The notes under the pieces: model-generated | The model's input: only the letters and a program-made list of their open reading frames with translations | Databases searched by the model: none | Told to the model about the DNA's origin: nothing | Translations under genes and position numbers: made by a program | Shown: positions 1 through 12,550 of the stretch, in pieces | How positions within the stretch are numbered: position 1 is the stretch's first letter | Layout of the letters: every line of letters begins with the position of its first letter | Source of the DNA: Ailanthus altissimus | Taxonomy: Eukaryota; Streptophyta; Magnoliopsida; Sapindales; Simaroubaceae | NCBI GenBank assembly: GCA_946807835.1 | Contig: OX327705.1 | Span: 18,630,501-18,694,500 of the forward strand | Direction of reading: 5' to 3' | Length of the DNA stretch: 64,000 nt

Positions 1-1160
1 CTAACAATTTGGACCACCCAGATATAGACATACACTAATTTATATTAATGGGTTCCACCGATAGACCTGTATCGATGAGATTAGATTAAGAACATCATAT
101 TTGAGAACATACTTGTATAATGACATTTCTTAATACCATATGCAACTCTTTGCAGCTATGTCATTATAAATATATTCTCAAGTCATTGTCCCATTTCAGA
201 TAAGGCTCTAACTGTTTAGATTTCGCTAACTTTATTAATCTGCTAACTCTTAACACTACTAACTCTTAGTATTTTTAACTATTAGCGTTGTTAACTCATA
301 GCACTGATCTAAATTCCTTTAGACCATATATGAACTCTTTCAGATCATACAATGTTTGAAACGTTACAAGCATCTTACCAATTATTATAAATAATATTAA
401 CGATTTTATTAGAAATGATAATTGTATAAATACTATCATTAAATATTTATACATAATGAGATGGTACGTAAGCACAAATTTGAGATCCTTGGTTCGATGT
501 TAGTTGGCGGTGTAGGTAACCAGCGAGGGCTGTTGGTGGTGCGTTAGTGGCTTTGGGGTCCTACTAATAGACCAAAAGGTTGGTGGGCTCCACCACAGTC
601 TAACAAAAATGCCTACCTTTTTGTTAGAGTGTGTGGGATCCACCAACATCTTGGTCCACCAATGGATGACACCTCAGAGCCACAGGCGTTCTAACACACA
701 ATTCCCAGGTTGCCTGCACCCCTAAGGAATTAAACCCCTGCCCTCATCTCATGGAAACCTTATAAGCCTCTAACAGTATAGTCAAAGGTCATTGTCATCC
801 AACTGGTGGACCAAGGTGTTGGTGGATCCCACACACTCTAATAGTGTAGTCAAAGGTCATTGTCCCATTTCAGATAAAAACTTTTAATTTTTAGAATTTT
901 GCTGACTTTTAACAATGCTAACTCTTAACACATATAACTTTCGGCTTTACTAACTTTAAATCCTAGTTTAAACTCTTTAGATTAAATCTAAACTTTTTCA
1001 GATCATACAATATCTGTAATGTTACAAACATAGTATCATTTAATAGTAAAATTAATAATTTTTATTCGAAATATTTATTGCATACATATTAAATAATTAA
1101 TATTTATACAATATTAGAATGGCACGTAAGCATCAGCTACAACAGGAAAGACCCTGTAAG
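1..1160. repeat. Diverged ~300-bp direct repeat pair
   Basis: Two related segments in direct orientation, about 170-478 and 855-1130. Both begin with a gtcattgtcccatttcagat block, pass through several 'gctaactcttaac' words, then 'ctctttcagatcatacaat', and end near a 'ggtacgtaagca / ggcacgtaagca' word. They are clearly homologous but diverged by indels. The interval between them (about 480-850) is more GC-rich and contains the fold-back element listed separately. No coding region is supported. Confidence 0.6.
624..841. mobile_element. Fold-back (inverted-repeat) element, ~218 bp
   Basis: The left arm 624-670 (begins ttagagtgtgtgggatccac) is repeated in inverse orientation at 794-841 with only a few mismatches, giving arms of about 47 bp around a spacer of about 120 bp. 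A 26-bp direct repeat (agtcaaaggtcattgtc core) occurs at about 772-796 and again at 840-865, so the right arm is bracketed by a duplication. A smaller hairpin (ctaacaaaaa / tttttgttag, about 599-626) sits just left. The structure suggests a MITE or fold-back element, but no family was recognised. Confidence 0.5.
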
Positions 1161-1169
1161 GTCATCAGT

Positions 1170-1544
1170 AAGGGTGGGCAAAAAATATCGGGAACTGAAA
1201 AATCGAACCGAACCAACCTGTTCGGTTCGGTCTGATTTTTTTTAAATAAAAAATCAATTTGGTTTTTTTGAAAAATAAATCGACCGGTCTAATTCAGTTT
1301 TTTTTCACAAAAAAAATTGAAAAAACTGAACCAAAAATTAAAAAAATCCATAATTTAAAATATAAAAAAATTAAAAAACCAAAAAAAACCAGAAAAACCG
1401 AATCGGACCAAACCAAAAAAACCGGTTCGATTTTTCTCATTTAAAAAATTGGTTTCGATTTTATTTTTCAAAAAAATCGAACCGGACCGTGCCTACCTCT
1501 ATATAATTTCGAAACTGAACCGAACCAGATCATGCCTACCCCTA
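1170..1544. mobile_element. Palindromic MITE with 9-10 bp target duplication
   Basis: The element opens with agggtgggca and closes with tgcctacccct, an imperfect terminal inverted repeat. The interior is built from inverted 'gaaccgaacc / ggttcggttcgg' and A/T-run words, as in abundant plant palindromic MITEs. The flanks are gtcatcagta (1161-1170) and gtcatcaata (1545-1554), a target duplication with one mismatch. A 61-codon open frame inside is a low-complexity Lys-rich artefact. The duplication length fits the hAT or MULE superfamily; which one is not decided. Confidence 0.7.
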
Positions 1545-1759
1545 GTCATCAATAAACTGGATTGAGGAGCGTATCTACTACAAACTATAGAAGGAGAGCC
1601 TATTCCAACTCTATGGAATATATCCAAGCTAAAAAGGTTCTATGACTGAAGTTTTTTTTTATATGAACATGCTATTTTGATTCAGTATTTTCAATAAAAT
1701 GATTTCTTTTTCATGATATAACAACTACGGTAATGAAATAATGAAACAAGAAACCTTAA

Positions 1760-2790
1760 AAGGACTAGAGTATGTAGTTCTTTATTTTCGAGGGGTAGAA
1801 AATGAAAAGTTGAGGGGACTGAAGTATGTACTACCTTCCCCTTACGCCTTAGAAAGACTGTAATATATAGTACATTTATTTCAATAGTATAAAATAGAAA
1901 ATTAAAGGGACTGAAGTATATAGTACCTTCCCGTCACGCCTAAAAAAAGTTAGAGTACGTAGCACCTTCCTTTCGAGAAGCAAAAAAATAAAAAGTCAAG
2001 GGCACTAAAATACGTAGTACCTTTCCTTCGCGCCTAGGAAGGACTGGAGTATGTAGTGCCTTCCTTTTGAGGAGCAAGAAAATGAAAATTATAGACTAAA
2101 GTGTGTAATGCTTTCCCTTCATACCTCGAAAGGACTAGAGTACGTAGTACCTTCATTTTAAAAAGTAGAAAATGGAAAGTCGAGGGGATTGCAGTATATA
2201 GTACCTTCCCTTTACACCTTAAAAGGATTATAGTATATAATACCTTCTTTCTAGTGAGCAAGAAAATAGAAATAACGAGACTGATGTTTGTAACCTTCAC
2301 GTCTTGGCAGGACTAAAATATATAGTACCTTTCTTTCAAGAAATAGATTAAAACCTAAATGTACTAGAGTACGCAATGCCATCCCCTTACACCTCAGAAA
2401 GACTAAAGTACGTAGTACCTTCTTTCCAAGGAGCATGAAACAAAATTCAAAGGGATTAGAGTATGTAGTACCTTTCCCTTATGCCTCGAAAGAACTAGAA
2501 TACATAATACCTTTTTTCGAGAAGAGAAAAGAAAAAGAAATAAAATTAAGGGGATTAGAGTATTTAGTACCTTCCTCTCATATCAAAAAGATTGGAGTAC
2601 GTAGTACCTTCTTCCTAAGGAATGAAAAGAAAATGAAAACGATCACAATTAAAAGGATTTGAGTACTTAGTATCTTCATTCCATGGAAAAAGTAAAACCT
2701 GGAGGATTGGAGTATCTAATACTTCCTTTTGACAACAAAGATCAAGGTTGAAAAGCTTTTGAGTACCTAGTATATCCCTTCCAATAACAT
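1760..2790. repeat. Degenerate tandem array, ~92-bp unit of two half-units
   Basis: A core word close to 'gagtacgtagtaccttc' recurs more than 20 times, for example near 1821, 1913, 2008, 2098, 2190, 2281, 2367, 2460 and 2557, about 86-97 bp apart. A second copy of the core lies about 40 bp after each. The two half-units differ in their tails: one ends 'ccttacgcctcgaaagga', the other 'ttcgaggagcaagaaaatg'. Roughly 11 higher-order units are present, strongly diverged from one another. The core contains the palindrome tacgta. Short ORFs on both strands here are by-products, because 92 is not a multiple of three and the frame is lost at each unit. Confidence 0.8.
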
Positions 2791-2799
2791 GATTAAAAT

Positions 2800-5700
2800 C
2801 TTGAAGGATTGGAGAAATGATAAGATGACTTTATTATGAATAGTTATATCTTCATTACCCCTTTCCATGAAAATATTATGACATATGAAATAAGAAAACT
2901 TCACTAGAAGAGTTGTATCCTTAAAACTCCCTTCTATGAAGGTGATAAAAAAATAAGAGATAAAATAATATAAAGAAGACTTACTTGAAAAAGTCCAGTG
3001 CCTTTACCAAGGGAACACATGTATTGAAAAGGCATTCCCTAGAAGGAATGTATGACAAAATAATCACCCTCCCATAGGAACATTGTAAATATTTTTAGAT
3101 TGGTACTAAAAGGAAGTCACTATATGATAGATAGACATAGATTTATTAGGTATTCTTATCTAATCAAGTCATATTGTGTCATAGGACGAGTATAAGGGGG
3201 CCATGTTAAGATTATGAAGATTAAAAAATAGTCATATGTCTTATGATCACTCTGGAAGTATCAAAATATTTCTCTAAAAAAGTCTAGTACCTTTACCAAG
3301 AAGTACTTATATCAAAATATTTTTAAAAAATATGATTCAAAATCTCATCTAAAATAGGAAATATCATTTATCTCATCTAATTTCTCGAATTTTGCATTCA
3401 ATTTACCACTTAAGAAGTAACATTTTGTTAGAATTTTTATCTAATTTTTAGCTAACATTTATCACAGGAAGTAAAATAAAGAAAGTAGCACAGATCACTA
3501 GCATTTATTCCTCTTCCCGCTCTTATTCTAGGGGGAACATAGCCTTTCAAGTTACACAAAAATAAGACCAAGAATAGTGAAAGTAGCCCCCCCCCCAAAT
3601 CACTACCATATTGTTTATAAGAACCTTCACAAAGAAGAAACTACTAAAGAGTAAGAAAGAGAAAGAGTAAGAAAGAGAAGAGGAAAGTAATACATAGCTA
3701 AGCCAAAAAATTTTCTTTTCTAATTTCATAAGCATAGAAAAAAACTTGTATTTTCTTTCACATAAATTTATGAATTGTCACATATATGATCACATGATTG
3801 TATCGCGCAGAAGGATACATTCTTTTTATAAGATACTGTTTAGGGACTAAAAATGCAAATAGATGAAAGTATTATTATTTGCAGAGCAATTTGATAAAAA
3901 TGGAAGGACTCCGATAAAAATTTCTTAAGTAGACTTGAAAGCTTCAAAATGTAACATTTCATATATTGATTCAATAACATGCACTAATGCATGCAAGGAA
4001 AAAATCATACACATATTCGCTTATCAGACTATAAACATCACCAGTATTAAAAAAGAAGTGTAGCCATCAAAAACAACAAAACTAAGAAAAAGCGCGAGAA
4101 ATATGAAAAGCTTTTAAATACGTGACATTAGTTGATTGGAAACTGAAGGAGTGTATGCTTCTATATGCTCTTTCACTTATGGGAGGACATCTATTAGGCC
4201 TATTATTTAGATGGCCTAAATAATTTACACAAAATTCAGTCTTTGAGAGGACTCAGCTTAGCTTTCAGATCTAACATGCCAGGTTATCAGGCCTTATAAC
4301 CCATGGACCTCAGAAATAGGTCATATAAGTTATGACGAGACGAGAATGAATTAAATTTTAAATCATATTTAGATTTTTATTAGTTAATTAGTATTTTACA
4401 CAAATAATGATTTATCACATGTGGAGAAATTTTACTTAAATTCTTATTCTTTAATTAATGACTTTGAACTAAATTAGAATTCTGAATTAATTCGAGTTTA
4501 ATTAAATACATAATTTGATGAGAATTTAGATTCATATATTTATACTTTGATACAAATTATAATTTATGTATTATAAATAAGTATGCAACCTTATCCATAA
4601 TTCATTATGTTCGCAATACAAGATTCACATTATTTGATTAGTCTTCAATTTATTCAATTTATTTCATTGGCAATTGATTCTTATTGAATATTGAGAGCAT
4701 CTTTTTGTCTGTACAATACTCTCACATATTAACTCCATCTTTTTGAGTGTCAGATTATTTTTTTCTTATAAAAAAATAATGCAATCTTTTTCAAATAAAT
4801 ATTAATTTGAGTGTCAAAATATTTTTTTTTTATAAAAAAATAATGCATTCCTGTAAATTTGAAGAGTAAGCAAGATGAACAAATGGTAGAGTTCCTAACT
4901 CTGAAACTTTGTAAGTAAGGAGGAAAAATGAAAGAAGAGTGAGTTATATGAATTTATGGTATATGCCTAAATGAACTAGTCATCTAAAGTGAACGCATGT
5001 TATTGTTATGTATATGCAAATGCATTGTAAATGTGATGATGGGATTTTTGCTTGTGTGAGTAGTGTTAAAGAGATTATTGCACTGCAGCCTGCACCTCTT
5101 CTGGGAGACAGCAAAACCATTTGCTTCCTCATTTCATTCCTTTGAAGACAGCAAAAGCTCTTGCACTTAACACGCATCTCTCATTTATTTCTTCTTTTGG
5201 CCATCACTCACATTCACATTTAGCATGTTCTGCAAGTAAATTTGATTTTGCAATTTAATAAACTTTATGCAAAGTACGTACACACATGAATCATTACCTC
5301 ACTGCCTCACGTTATGTTCATGCTTTGCAAATTGCAAGCCAATAATGTAACAAAAATGGATTCTTCTCATCTCATCTTATGCTCATCTTCTCTTTCTCTT
5401 TTTGCAAATGCCGGTATTACTATTAACCTACTTCTTAAATATTCCAATGTTTTTACATGCTTTATAATTACACCTACCTTACTTCCTTAAGTAACTCTTC
5501 TTTGGTTTAATTATACATGTTCAAATTTGAAGTACTATCAAATGGGACACAATTAATCAATGTTAAGACAGTGTAAAATAAGCGCAAACTATTATAATTT
5601 AGTGATAAATAATTGAATTAATTTGGACATATTATTATTATTATTATTATTATTCATTGTTGTACATTAACTTGTTTTTCTAAAAAAAAAATATTTCTAA

Positions 5701-5885
5701 AACTTACTTTACATGAACAGTGATGAAAAAGTCATAAATATCCTACAATTGGGGCAGAAAAATCCTCAAGGAGTAAGGCCAAAGTATCATTACATATCAA
5801 AAGAAAATTCCCTCCACCCAATTCATCATTACAATCTGATCGTGCTATTCAAATTCGAATCTAATTTTTATTTTATTTTATTGTA
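2800..5885. other. AT-rich region without a supported gene
   Basis: No coding region is supported. Small features: a related pair of words 'aaaagtccagtgcctttaccaag' type at about 2990 and 3278; a run of ten C residues at 3587-3596; a direct repeat of about 40 bp ('gagtgtca...ttataaaaaaataatgcat') at about 4744-4785 and 4808-4850; an (ATT)n microsatellite at about 5630-5655. A 65-codon frame on the minus strand at 4980-5177 has no recognisable domain and is not called. Confidence 0.5.
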
Positions 5886-5888
5886 TTC

Positions 5889-6000
5889 AGCATCGTGGCC
5901 TAAGTGTTGAGGGCTAGAACACCCCACTCCACCAAGGTTCAATTTTAACCTCTTTGCTCTCTCTCTTTTTCAAAAGAATCAGATCTTTTTTTTAAAAGTT
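5889..6000 (+). mobile_element. SINE-like tRNA-derived segment
   Basis: An RNA polymerase III A-box-like stretch (gtggcctaagtgttgaggg, 5895-5913) is followed about 25 bp later by a B-box-like stretch (ggttcaattttaacc, 5936-5950), then a pyrimidine- and T-rich tail. This A-to-B-box spacing is that of tRNA-derived plant SINEs. The segment does not fold as a complete tRNA, so it is not called a tRNA gene. No clear target duplication was found. Confidence 0.4.
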
Positions 6001-7256
6001 AAAGTTTCATTTAAGTAAACACATGTAATTAATAATTGATAAAAAATAAATAAATAAAGACTACATTTTGACCATCCATATTAATATAGTATATATGTCA
6101 AAATATTCTTAAAAATTTAAATAAATTTAATTTAGAAAATGATGCTAATTCTTTTGGGAAATTTACACAAAAACCCAATATGATACTTACACAAGTAATG
6201 GGAAATTTATATTAAAAAAAATACTATTTTAAATGTCATAATTTTTTATAATAAAAAATTATTTGACTAATCTTAATTTGCAAGAAAGATAATAAATAAA
6301 TAAAATTATTTTTATTAATAATATAATTTAAAAAATTTGTTATTCCACAATATATTTTGAAATTTTTTTATATAATTTGTTAAAATATAAGTATGAAAAT
6401 ATAGTGGTAATGTATTATGATGAAATGAAGACAAAATAAAGTGTGTCAATAAAAAAATATAATAAATTAAAAAAAATAAAATTGAAAACGAAAAAAAACT
6501 AAAAAGTCAAAACTCCTTGTGCGAGGTGAGAGGAGAGGCCGCACACCATGTCTAACGCCACGCAACTAATGTGTGACCAATTCTTGCACCTCGCAAGAGG
6601 TATGAGAATGGGTCATGGTCCATACCTCATGTCTCGTGTGAGGCACGAGAAATTTTAAGTTTTTTTTTTATTTTTCATCTTCATTTTTTTTAAATTTTAC
6701 TTTTCGATAGATTTTTTGACTTTTAATATTTAAAATATTATTATTTAAATATTCAATTTATTTGTCTTTAAGTTTTAATTTTTTAAGTGTTGTTTAAGTA
6801 AATTTAAAAAAAATAACGGAAAAAAGTAAAATATATTTTAAGAGTAAAATATTCTGAATTCAAATTTTATAACTATTAAAGATTATATTTTAATTTTATA
6901 ATTATAAAAATATATGAATTTAAAACTAGACATATTTGTTTACATTTCTCAAAAGTTCAGATTTTTTTTTAATTAATTTTGTTCAAAAGAAGAGAATCGT
7001 TACAGTACGTTACGTATGATATAACTCACAAACGTGAGAAGAGCCACGTATGTGGGCTGTGGTTATGTCAGTGAAACGGTTTCACTTCAGCATTTTTTTT
7101 ATTTCTTAATTTATATATTTTATTAATTGTAACGTAGAAAAAAAAAAAAGTAAGTTACTTTATAATTATAATTTTGTCTTTATTAAAGTTGGAAACAAAA
7201 GGCCTCGTGCGTGCGTTTTGTTTGTTTGTGGAAACCGTTTTAAATGCACGTTCTTA
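6001..7256. other. AT-rich region, possible fold-back remnants
   Basis: No gene is supported. A GC-richer island at about 6515-6655 carries the inverted words tgcgaggtg and cacctcgca and is flanked by A-rich and T-rich tracts that are loosely complementary, suggesting a decayed inverted-repeat element. The remainder is A/T runs. Confidence 0.35.
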
Positions 7257-7347
7257 GGGAAATTTTTGAAAATAATTAAAATTAAGGCCTTAATTTTTTT
7301 AGTTTCTATTTAAAATTTACAATTTTTTTAGTCAAACAAATTTATTT
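7257..7347 (+). repeat. Left terminal inverted repeat of the MULE
   Basis: About 90 bp starting gggaaattttt. It pairs with 12551-12643 in inverse orientation and also resembles the reverse complement of 56370-56473, a second copy of this terminus elsewhere in the window. Confidence 0.6.
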
Positions 7348-7822
7348 TGAACGGTAATATCATTTTCATATTACTTAACCTATTAAAAACATATACCCAA
7401 ACTTAAAACTTTCTAACCAAAATTGCGCTAAAAAAAGTAAAAAAAGAGAGCATAAAATCATTTGAATTGAGCGGTTATTGAAATTTTCATATTTTAAATA
7501 AAAAAATAAGATATATTTATAATTTATGTTGTAATGTAATGTAATGTGATGACATGTAATTTTAAAATTGAAAATATATTTGAAATAGTTAAATGAAAAC
7601 ATATATTGATTTATTGGAAATATATTTGTGTGTAAATGAGACATATTGTGTAACGGTGCGGAGATGGAAAGAAACTCAAAATTTTTTTAGAACTTATTGC
7701 GCAGATTGAATTGGGCGATAGGATCCTATTGCGCCAAAACTCAGAATTTATATTTTTATAAGAATTATTAATAATTTTTATTTTTTTTCTTCAATATAGG
7801 TACTATAGGGACTGGGCTACTT

Positions 7823-9708
7823 TTGGTATGTTTTAGAGAAAGATGGAAGAGTTCTAATAATAACGAAGAGAGATATATTGGGTACCAAAGCATTGCTATG
7901 ACGGTTCTTAATAATATGACATATGGTCAACTTTTGAACATAGTGTACTGTAGAATTAGAGTGTACTGTAGAATTAGAATGAATTCTGAGCAGTATAATG
8001 TCATCATGAAAATATCGGTACCTACAATGAGAATGAGTGCTATACCGTTGATAATCTAGAATGATCAAGAAGTGTAGTTTTTACTTGGAGTTAACAGAAG
8101 AGGCTTTATACTATTATGTATTAATGCGAATCTTAGATCGATTAATTCGAATGAGATTTTGCAAGTTTTTGTGGAGAGCCAACGATATCCATATAACCAC
8201 TTCATGTCCGCAAGCGATAATAACCATATTAGTAGCACAGCCCTAATTACCATCAGTGGACATCATATTTAACACGTCATGCACTACAATATTTCTCTAC
8301 TTAAATATAATGATGACCCATCTTATGCTCATTATGACAACTAGATAGATTGGTTTGAGTACGCTTATGATAGTGGTAATATTGATGAATATGGAGGTAA
8401 TACTGATAATGACAGAGATGATCAGGGAGATGGTTTAAATGATATAAAAGTGAGGGGTGAATGTGACTTGTTAGAATATTAGAATGGAAAACCCAGTGAT
8501 TTATGTCCAACATCAATAATTGAACATAACAATGTTGTTCACTTACAGAACCCATTTCAATTTATCCCTCCAATAACAGCTTTTAACTTGAGATCTTCAG
8601 ATGGGATATCGTGTTCAAAAATTAGGAAAGTAGTAGTTGAAAGGTTGTTTCCTAACAAGAAAGCAATATATGATGCTCTCAATATACATACATTGAATAG
8701 TAATTTGAGCTTTAAGATGTTCAGGTTTATGAATATGATGATGAAATGTGTATGTTGTGAGTTCGTACCGTGTCTATAGATGCTTAAAAATATTTCATTG
8801 TCTGAAAAATTGACAAGGAGTACACATGTTAATTAGACCGATTGCATGATAATCATCGTCAAGTAAAGAATCGAATAATTGCTTAAATGATCAATAGATT
8901 TGTAGATGTCAATAGACTTTATAGACCATATGATATTATAGCTGATGTACGGAAAGAGTATGAAGTGAATTTAATATTTATGATGGGTTATCGAGCTAAA
9001 GAGCATACAAAGAGAATGATGGTCGATTCTATTGAGAACTTATTCAAACAACTTTTATCTTATTTCTATATAATGGAAAATATGAATCTAGGTACTGTTA
9101 CTCATTTGAAGACTGATGACAGTTGATACTTTTTATACTTTTTTTTATGGCATTGGGTTCTTGTATTCTAGGTTTTCACACATCCATCAGACCGGCGATT
9201 GCTGTAGATGGTACATTCTTGAAAAATTCTTATCTTAATTGTATGTTTGTAGCTATTTGTAAGGATGAAAATAATCAGACTTATCCAGTTGCATAAGGCA
9301 TTGTCAATTCTAAGAACGATTCATTGTGGCAGTGGTTTATAGAGAAATTAAAAGGGTGTGATTAGTGATGGCATTACACTAGTATTTGTATCAGATCAAC
9401 ATGCAAACATTGAGAAGGCCATCAGGAAAGTATTTCCAAATTTATACCATGAAGTGTGTATCTTTCACTTGAAGTCTAATTTGATCATAAAATTCAAACT
9501 TTCTACTAGACAGATTAAGACTGATGGATTTCTAGGAGTATACTTTTTTGATGCAAAAGTATATCAATTGTGTGATTTTCAAATCCAATGGAATAATATA
9601 CAAGGCATAAAACATGAGACATTACAATATTTAGAGAAGAAGGTTGGTTGCATTAGGTGGGCTAGATTAGTAAGTGCATTTCGAAGGTATGATATTATGA
9701 CTACTTGC
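7823..9708 (+). pseudogene. mudrA-like MULE transposase, decayed and 3'-truncated
   Basis: Successive frames reproduce the order of a plant MULE transposase. 7823-8059 is the N-terminal domain with MTYGQLLNIVY and ISVPTMRMSA words. About 8290-8560 is an Asp-rich linker. 8588-8779 is the Mutator DNA-binding region (DGISCSKIRKVV). 8820-9126 gives LDRLHDNHRQ, NRLYRPYDIIADVRKEYEVN and a PSYFYML-like segment. 9130-9357 gives the first catalytic-Asp block AVDGTFLKNSY and ICKDENNQTYPVA. 9358-9708 gives FVSDQHANIEKAIRKVFPN (second Asp), VCIFHLKSNL and RRYDIMTT. The catalytic Glu block and the C-terminal SWIM zinc finger are missing, because coding similarity stops at about 9708. Several in-frame stops and frameshifts, plus an 18-bp tandem duplication near 7940-7977, show that it is inactive. 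Confidence 0.85.
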
Positions 9709-11800
9709 CCGGTACCTTCATCAATCCATTGCATGAATCTCGCACGAGGCGTCAAGTCACCTTGGCACTTCGCCCATGCTAGTCTGTATTGTTGTTCATG
9801 CATACTTGCCCCTTTATTCCTACTAGGTACCACATAAACATTGCCCATTTGCTTATTAGCCTGCTCAACCTCTGGTTGATAGTCGGTCTCTATTTAAAAA
9901 TCAGGAACATATATGTTTAGTTGATAATCACTCGGGAATACTTGTCCAACATATATCAATTATAAGAAATTCAAAGTAATAATCAAATTAGAAACCATAA
10001 ATTCTTACATAATTACCTAATTATCATATACGCCCATACATAAAGGAGAATCTTGTAGCAATTATCTCAACATTCTAATCTCCCCCTCATCATTTCTTCC
10101 TTATTCATTTATTACTGTTGTCGATAGAGAATATGCACCTCTTGCATGTTCTCTATCATCTCTTCTTAATCCTTTCGTTGCTTCTCTCAAGTTGATATTT
10201 CCCTATCATACTTCCTTCCTTAAATCACCAACCTCACCATATAATGCATCAAATCGTTGTCGATAGTAATTATTAGGATATGTTGGTAAAGTTGTGTATT
10301 TTTTGGAATTGGGCTTGGTAAATTTGAAGAAAAAGTAAATTAATGTGATCTCTATTTATAAACCTCTTTATTATGATCACCTAAAATTGTTGTAGGGTCA
10401 TTTGGATATATGACAAGTGTCATGTGTTGTTCAAATTGGGCCTAATAAATAAATTTAAGAAATATACATTAAACAAGCTCCATCCTTAATGTATGTAAAT
10501 GCATCTAGATAAATTAAACCAAAGAATGTACTTCATTCCTATATGCATGTGCCTAAGGTTCATCTTTATGGACAACATTTGCATCTCCCTACTTATCAGC
10601 ATCCCTCTATTCATCTTCTAGATCAAGGTGTCCATCATAATTACCAAAGATCTAGCTGAATTGCATCAACGCTTGGATAAAGTCTGCTCCCATCTCATAC
10701 TCTTCAGGAACCAATTGTCAAATTACATCCAAGTTCTATAAAATAAAAAGTACTAAATTGAATTAGCAATTCACATATTTTTATTGTTAATATTTTATTA
10801 TATTCCTAAACATACTATTTTTTCATTGAAAAGATTATTATGCATAAGTTTGTGCATTATAACCCCAGTACATGTCCATTTCAACATACAAGGGACCTTC
10901 AATGCATTTTGTTGTGCATATAGTCTCCCAGACAAAGGGATTGTCCAAAAATCTATACCTATAAAAATAATAATCATATCATAAAGTTAACAATATAATA
11001 AATTAACATTTAAGATGACAAATGAAAAAAACAAAAAAATGTATTATGTATTTGAAAAATATAAGGAAAACCTTGCATATTATATTTTTCCTCTTTATGT
11101 TTTGTATTTTTCACCTTCAATTTCTTAAATTTGTCTACCTTTTCATTCAATGTCCGATCCCACATACATTTGTAAATAGCCTTCCATGACATTACCCCAC
11201 AATATTTATTAAATTTTAGGGCATAAATAAAAAATAGAACGGAGATATACATAAAAAAGACAAGTAGAAAGCCGTACTTATTTTTCTTTGTCAAACGAAA
11301 ATAGATATTCTCCCAATTATCCACTATCTTCAGTACAAATAGATTTAGATAACTTCTCTCTCTCCACCCCAACAACATATGATGGATAAAATACATCAAC
11401 GACAATTTCACCGCATCTTAATCATCCACCTACTCAAAATCATAATCCGTATATATACCATCAAACTCCTGCAATTGGGCATTTTTTTGGGCAGGTACTC
11501 GCTCTCTAAGTGATGACTCAATTTTTTTGACAACTACCTCAAGACTGAATATTCTCCTATTTTTAGTCTATATATAACTATAAACTCATGCCCATTAAAA
11601 TGAATGCACTTTTTGTTCATTAAAAATCAAAATTCATCATCCTATTCATGGTTTCAACCTCGTGGAGTAACAAATGGTGAATCAAAATGTCCAAAAAATT
11701 TATTTGTTACAAATCCAAGAAATGATCCATACATATGTTTTTTGATATTTCTTTTTGACGAATCGTCAACTTGTCTCTTCTTGTATCAAGAACTCAAAGC
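9709..11800 (-). pseudogene. DUF1985-like gene of the MULE, decayed
   Basis: Read on the minus strand from about 11800, the frames give NKKCIHFNGHEFIVIYRLK, then (with two stops) LSLMYFIHHMLLGWRERSYL and LFVLKIVDNWEN, and later KVKNTKHKEEKYNMQGFPYI. This is the layout of the plant DUF1985 domain that is often fused to ULP1-type (C48) cysteine peptidases in transposons. Further exon-like pieces follow: DNPFVWETICTTKCIEGPL near 10970-10850, EEYEMGADFIQALMQFS near 10700, and a better-preserved C-terminal piece (WAKCQGDLTPRARFMQWIDE) ending at about 9710, which abuts the truncated transposase. No peptidase His/Asp/Cys triad could be found. It is a pseudogene because of repeated stops. The identity of the C-terminal half is unknown. 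Confidence 0.55.
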
Positions 11801-12550
11801 TTGAAATAACATAAAATGGTGGCAAATAAATAATTTTTAATTAGAACTTTCAATTTTATTGAAACTGCGTTGTTGCTAAAAAAAGGGTAAATCATTAATT
11901 AATTATCAATTTCACAAATTTATAATTAGTACAAATAATTTTAAACAAATATTAATTAAAATTATTGGGGACACAATAATAATAGTATAATAAGAGAAAT
12001 TTAGGGAAATTTAGGCAACTTTACATAACTAATAGAAAATGGTACGATAAGGGGCTATAGAAACTTATTGCCCTTTATCGCGCCATTTTTGTTCGCCGTT
12101 ACCCCCCAAATTTCTCAAACCCCAGAAACCCTCCCCCTTCCCCCGCCACCCTAACCCTTCCCATAACCTCCATTCCTTTACTGCCGATTCCACCCCACAC
12201 TCATCACTCTCAAAATCCATACACTCAATTTTTTTAAAAAAACAATACAAATCACCCAAATTATTTCATTTTTAACAACCACAACAATATAAAACATGCA
12301 ACAAATCAAACTCACAATAACAATAACAAACTTTAATATAAAATAAAAAGTTTCACTCAAAAAGTGAATTTTTTTCACTCACCTCATTTTTGTACCCGCT
12401 TTCTACCCTCATCGTCGCCATCGCCGTTAGTTTTCGTTGCTATCACCGCTTATCATCGCCCGTGCCTTACGTTTAAGAGAGATGAGTGTTTTGAGAGAAA
12501 AAAAGGTTTGAGAGAGAGAAAATGTTTTATAGGCATTAGTGTCCAAAATT

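Noticed and set aside
2034..2662. Four overlapping ORFs of 61-88 codons on both strands
   Set aside because: They are translations of the ~92-bp tandem repeat; the frame shifts from unit to unit and the repeated peptides arise from the DNA repeat, not from selection.
1760..2790. Possible CRISPR-like array
   Set aside because: The repeats are degenerate, the spacers are themselves repetitive, there are no cas genes, and the context is a plant genome.
4980..5177. 65-codon minus-strand ORF
   Set aside because: No recognisable motif, no neighbouring exons, composition not distinct from flanks; it also matched no conserved plant microRNA I know.
5889..5960. tRNA gene
   Set aside because: Box-like words are present but there is no acceptor stem or anticodon arm pairing, so a SINE remnant is more likely.
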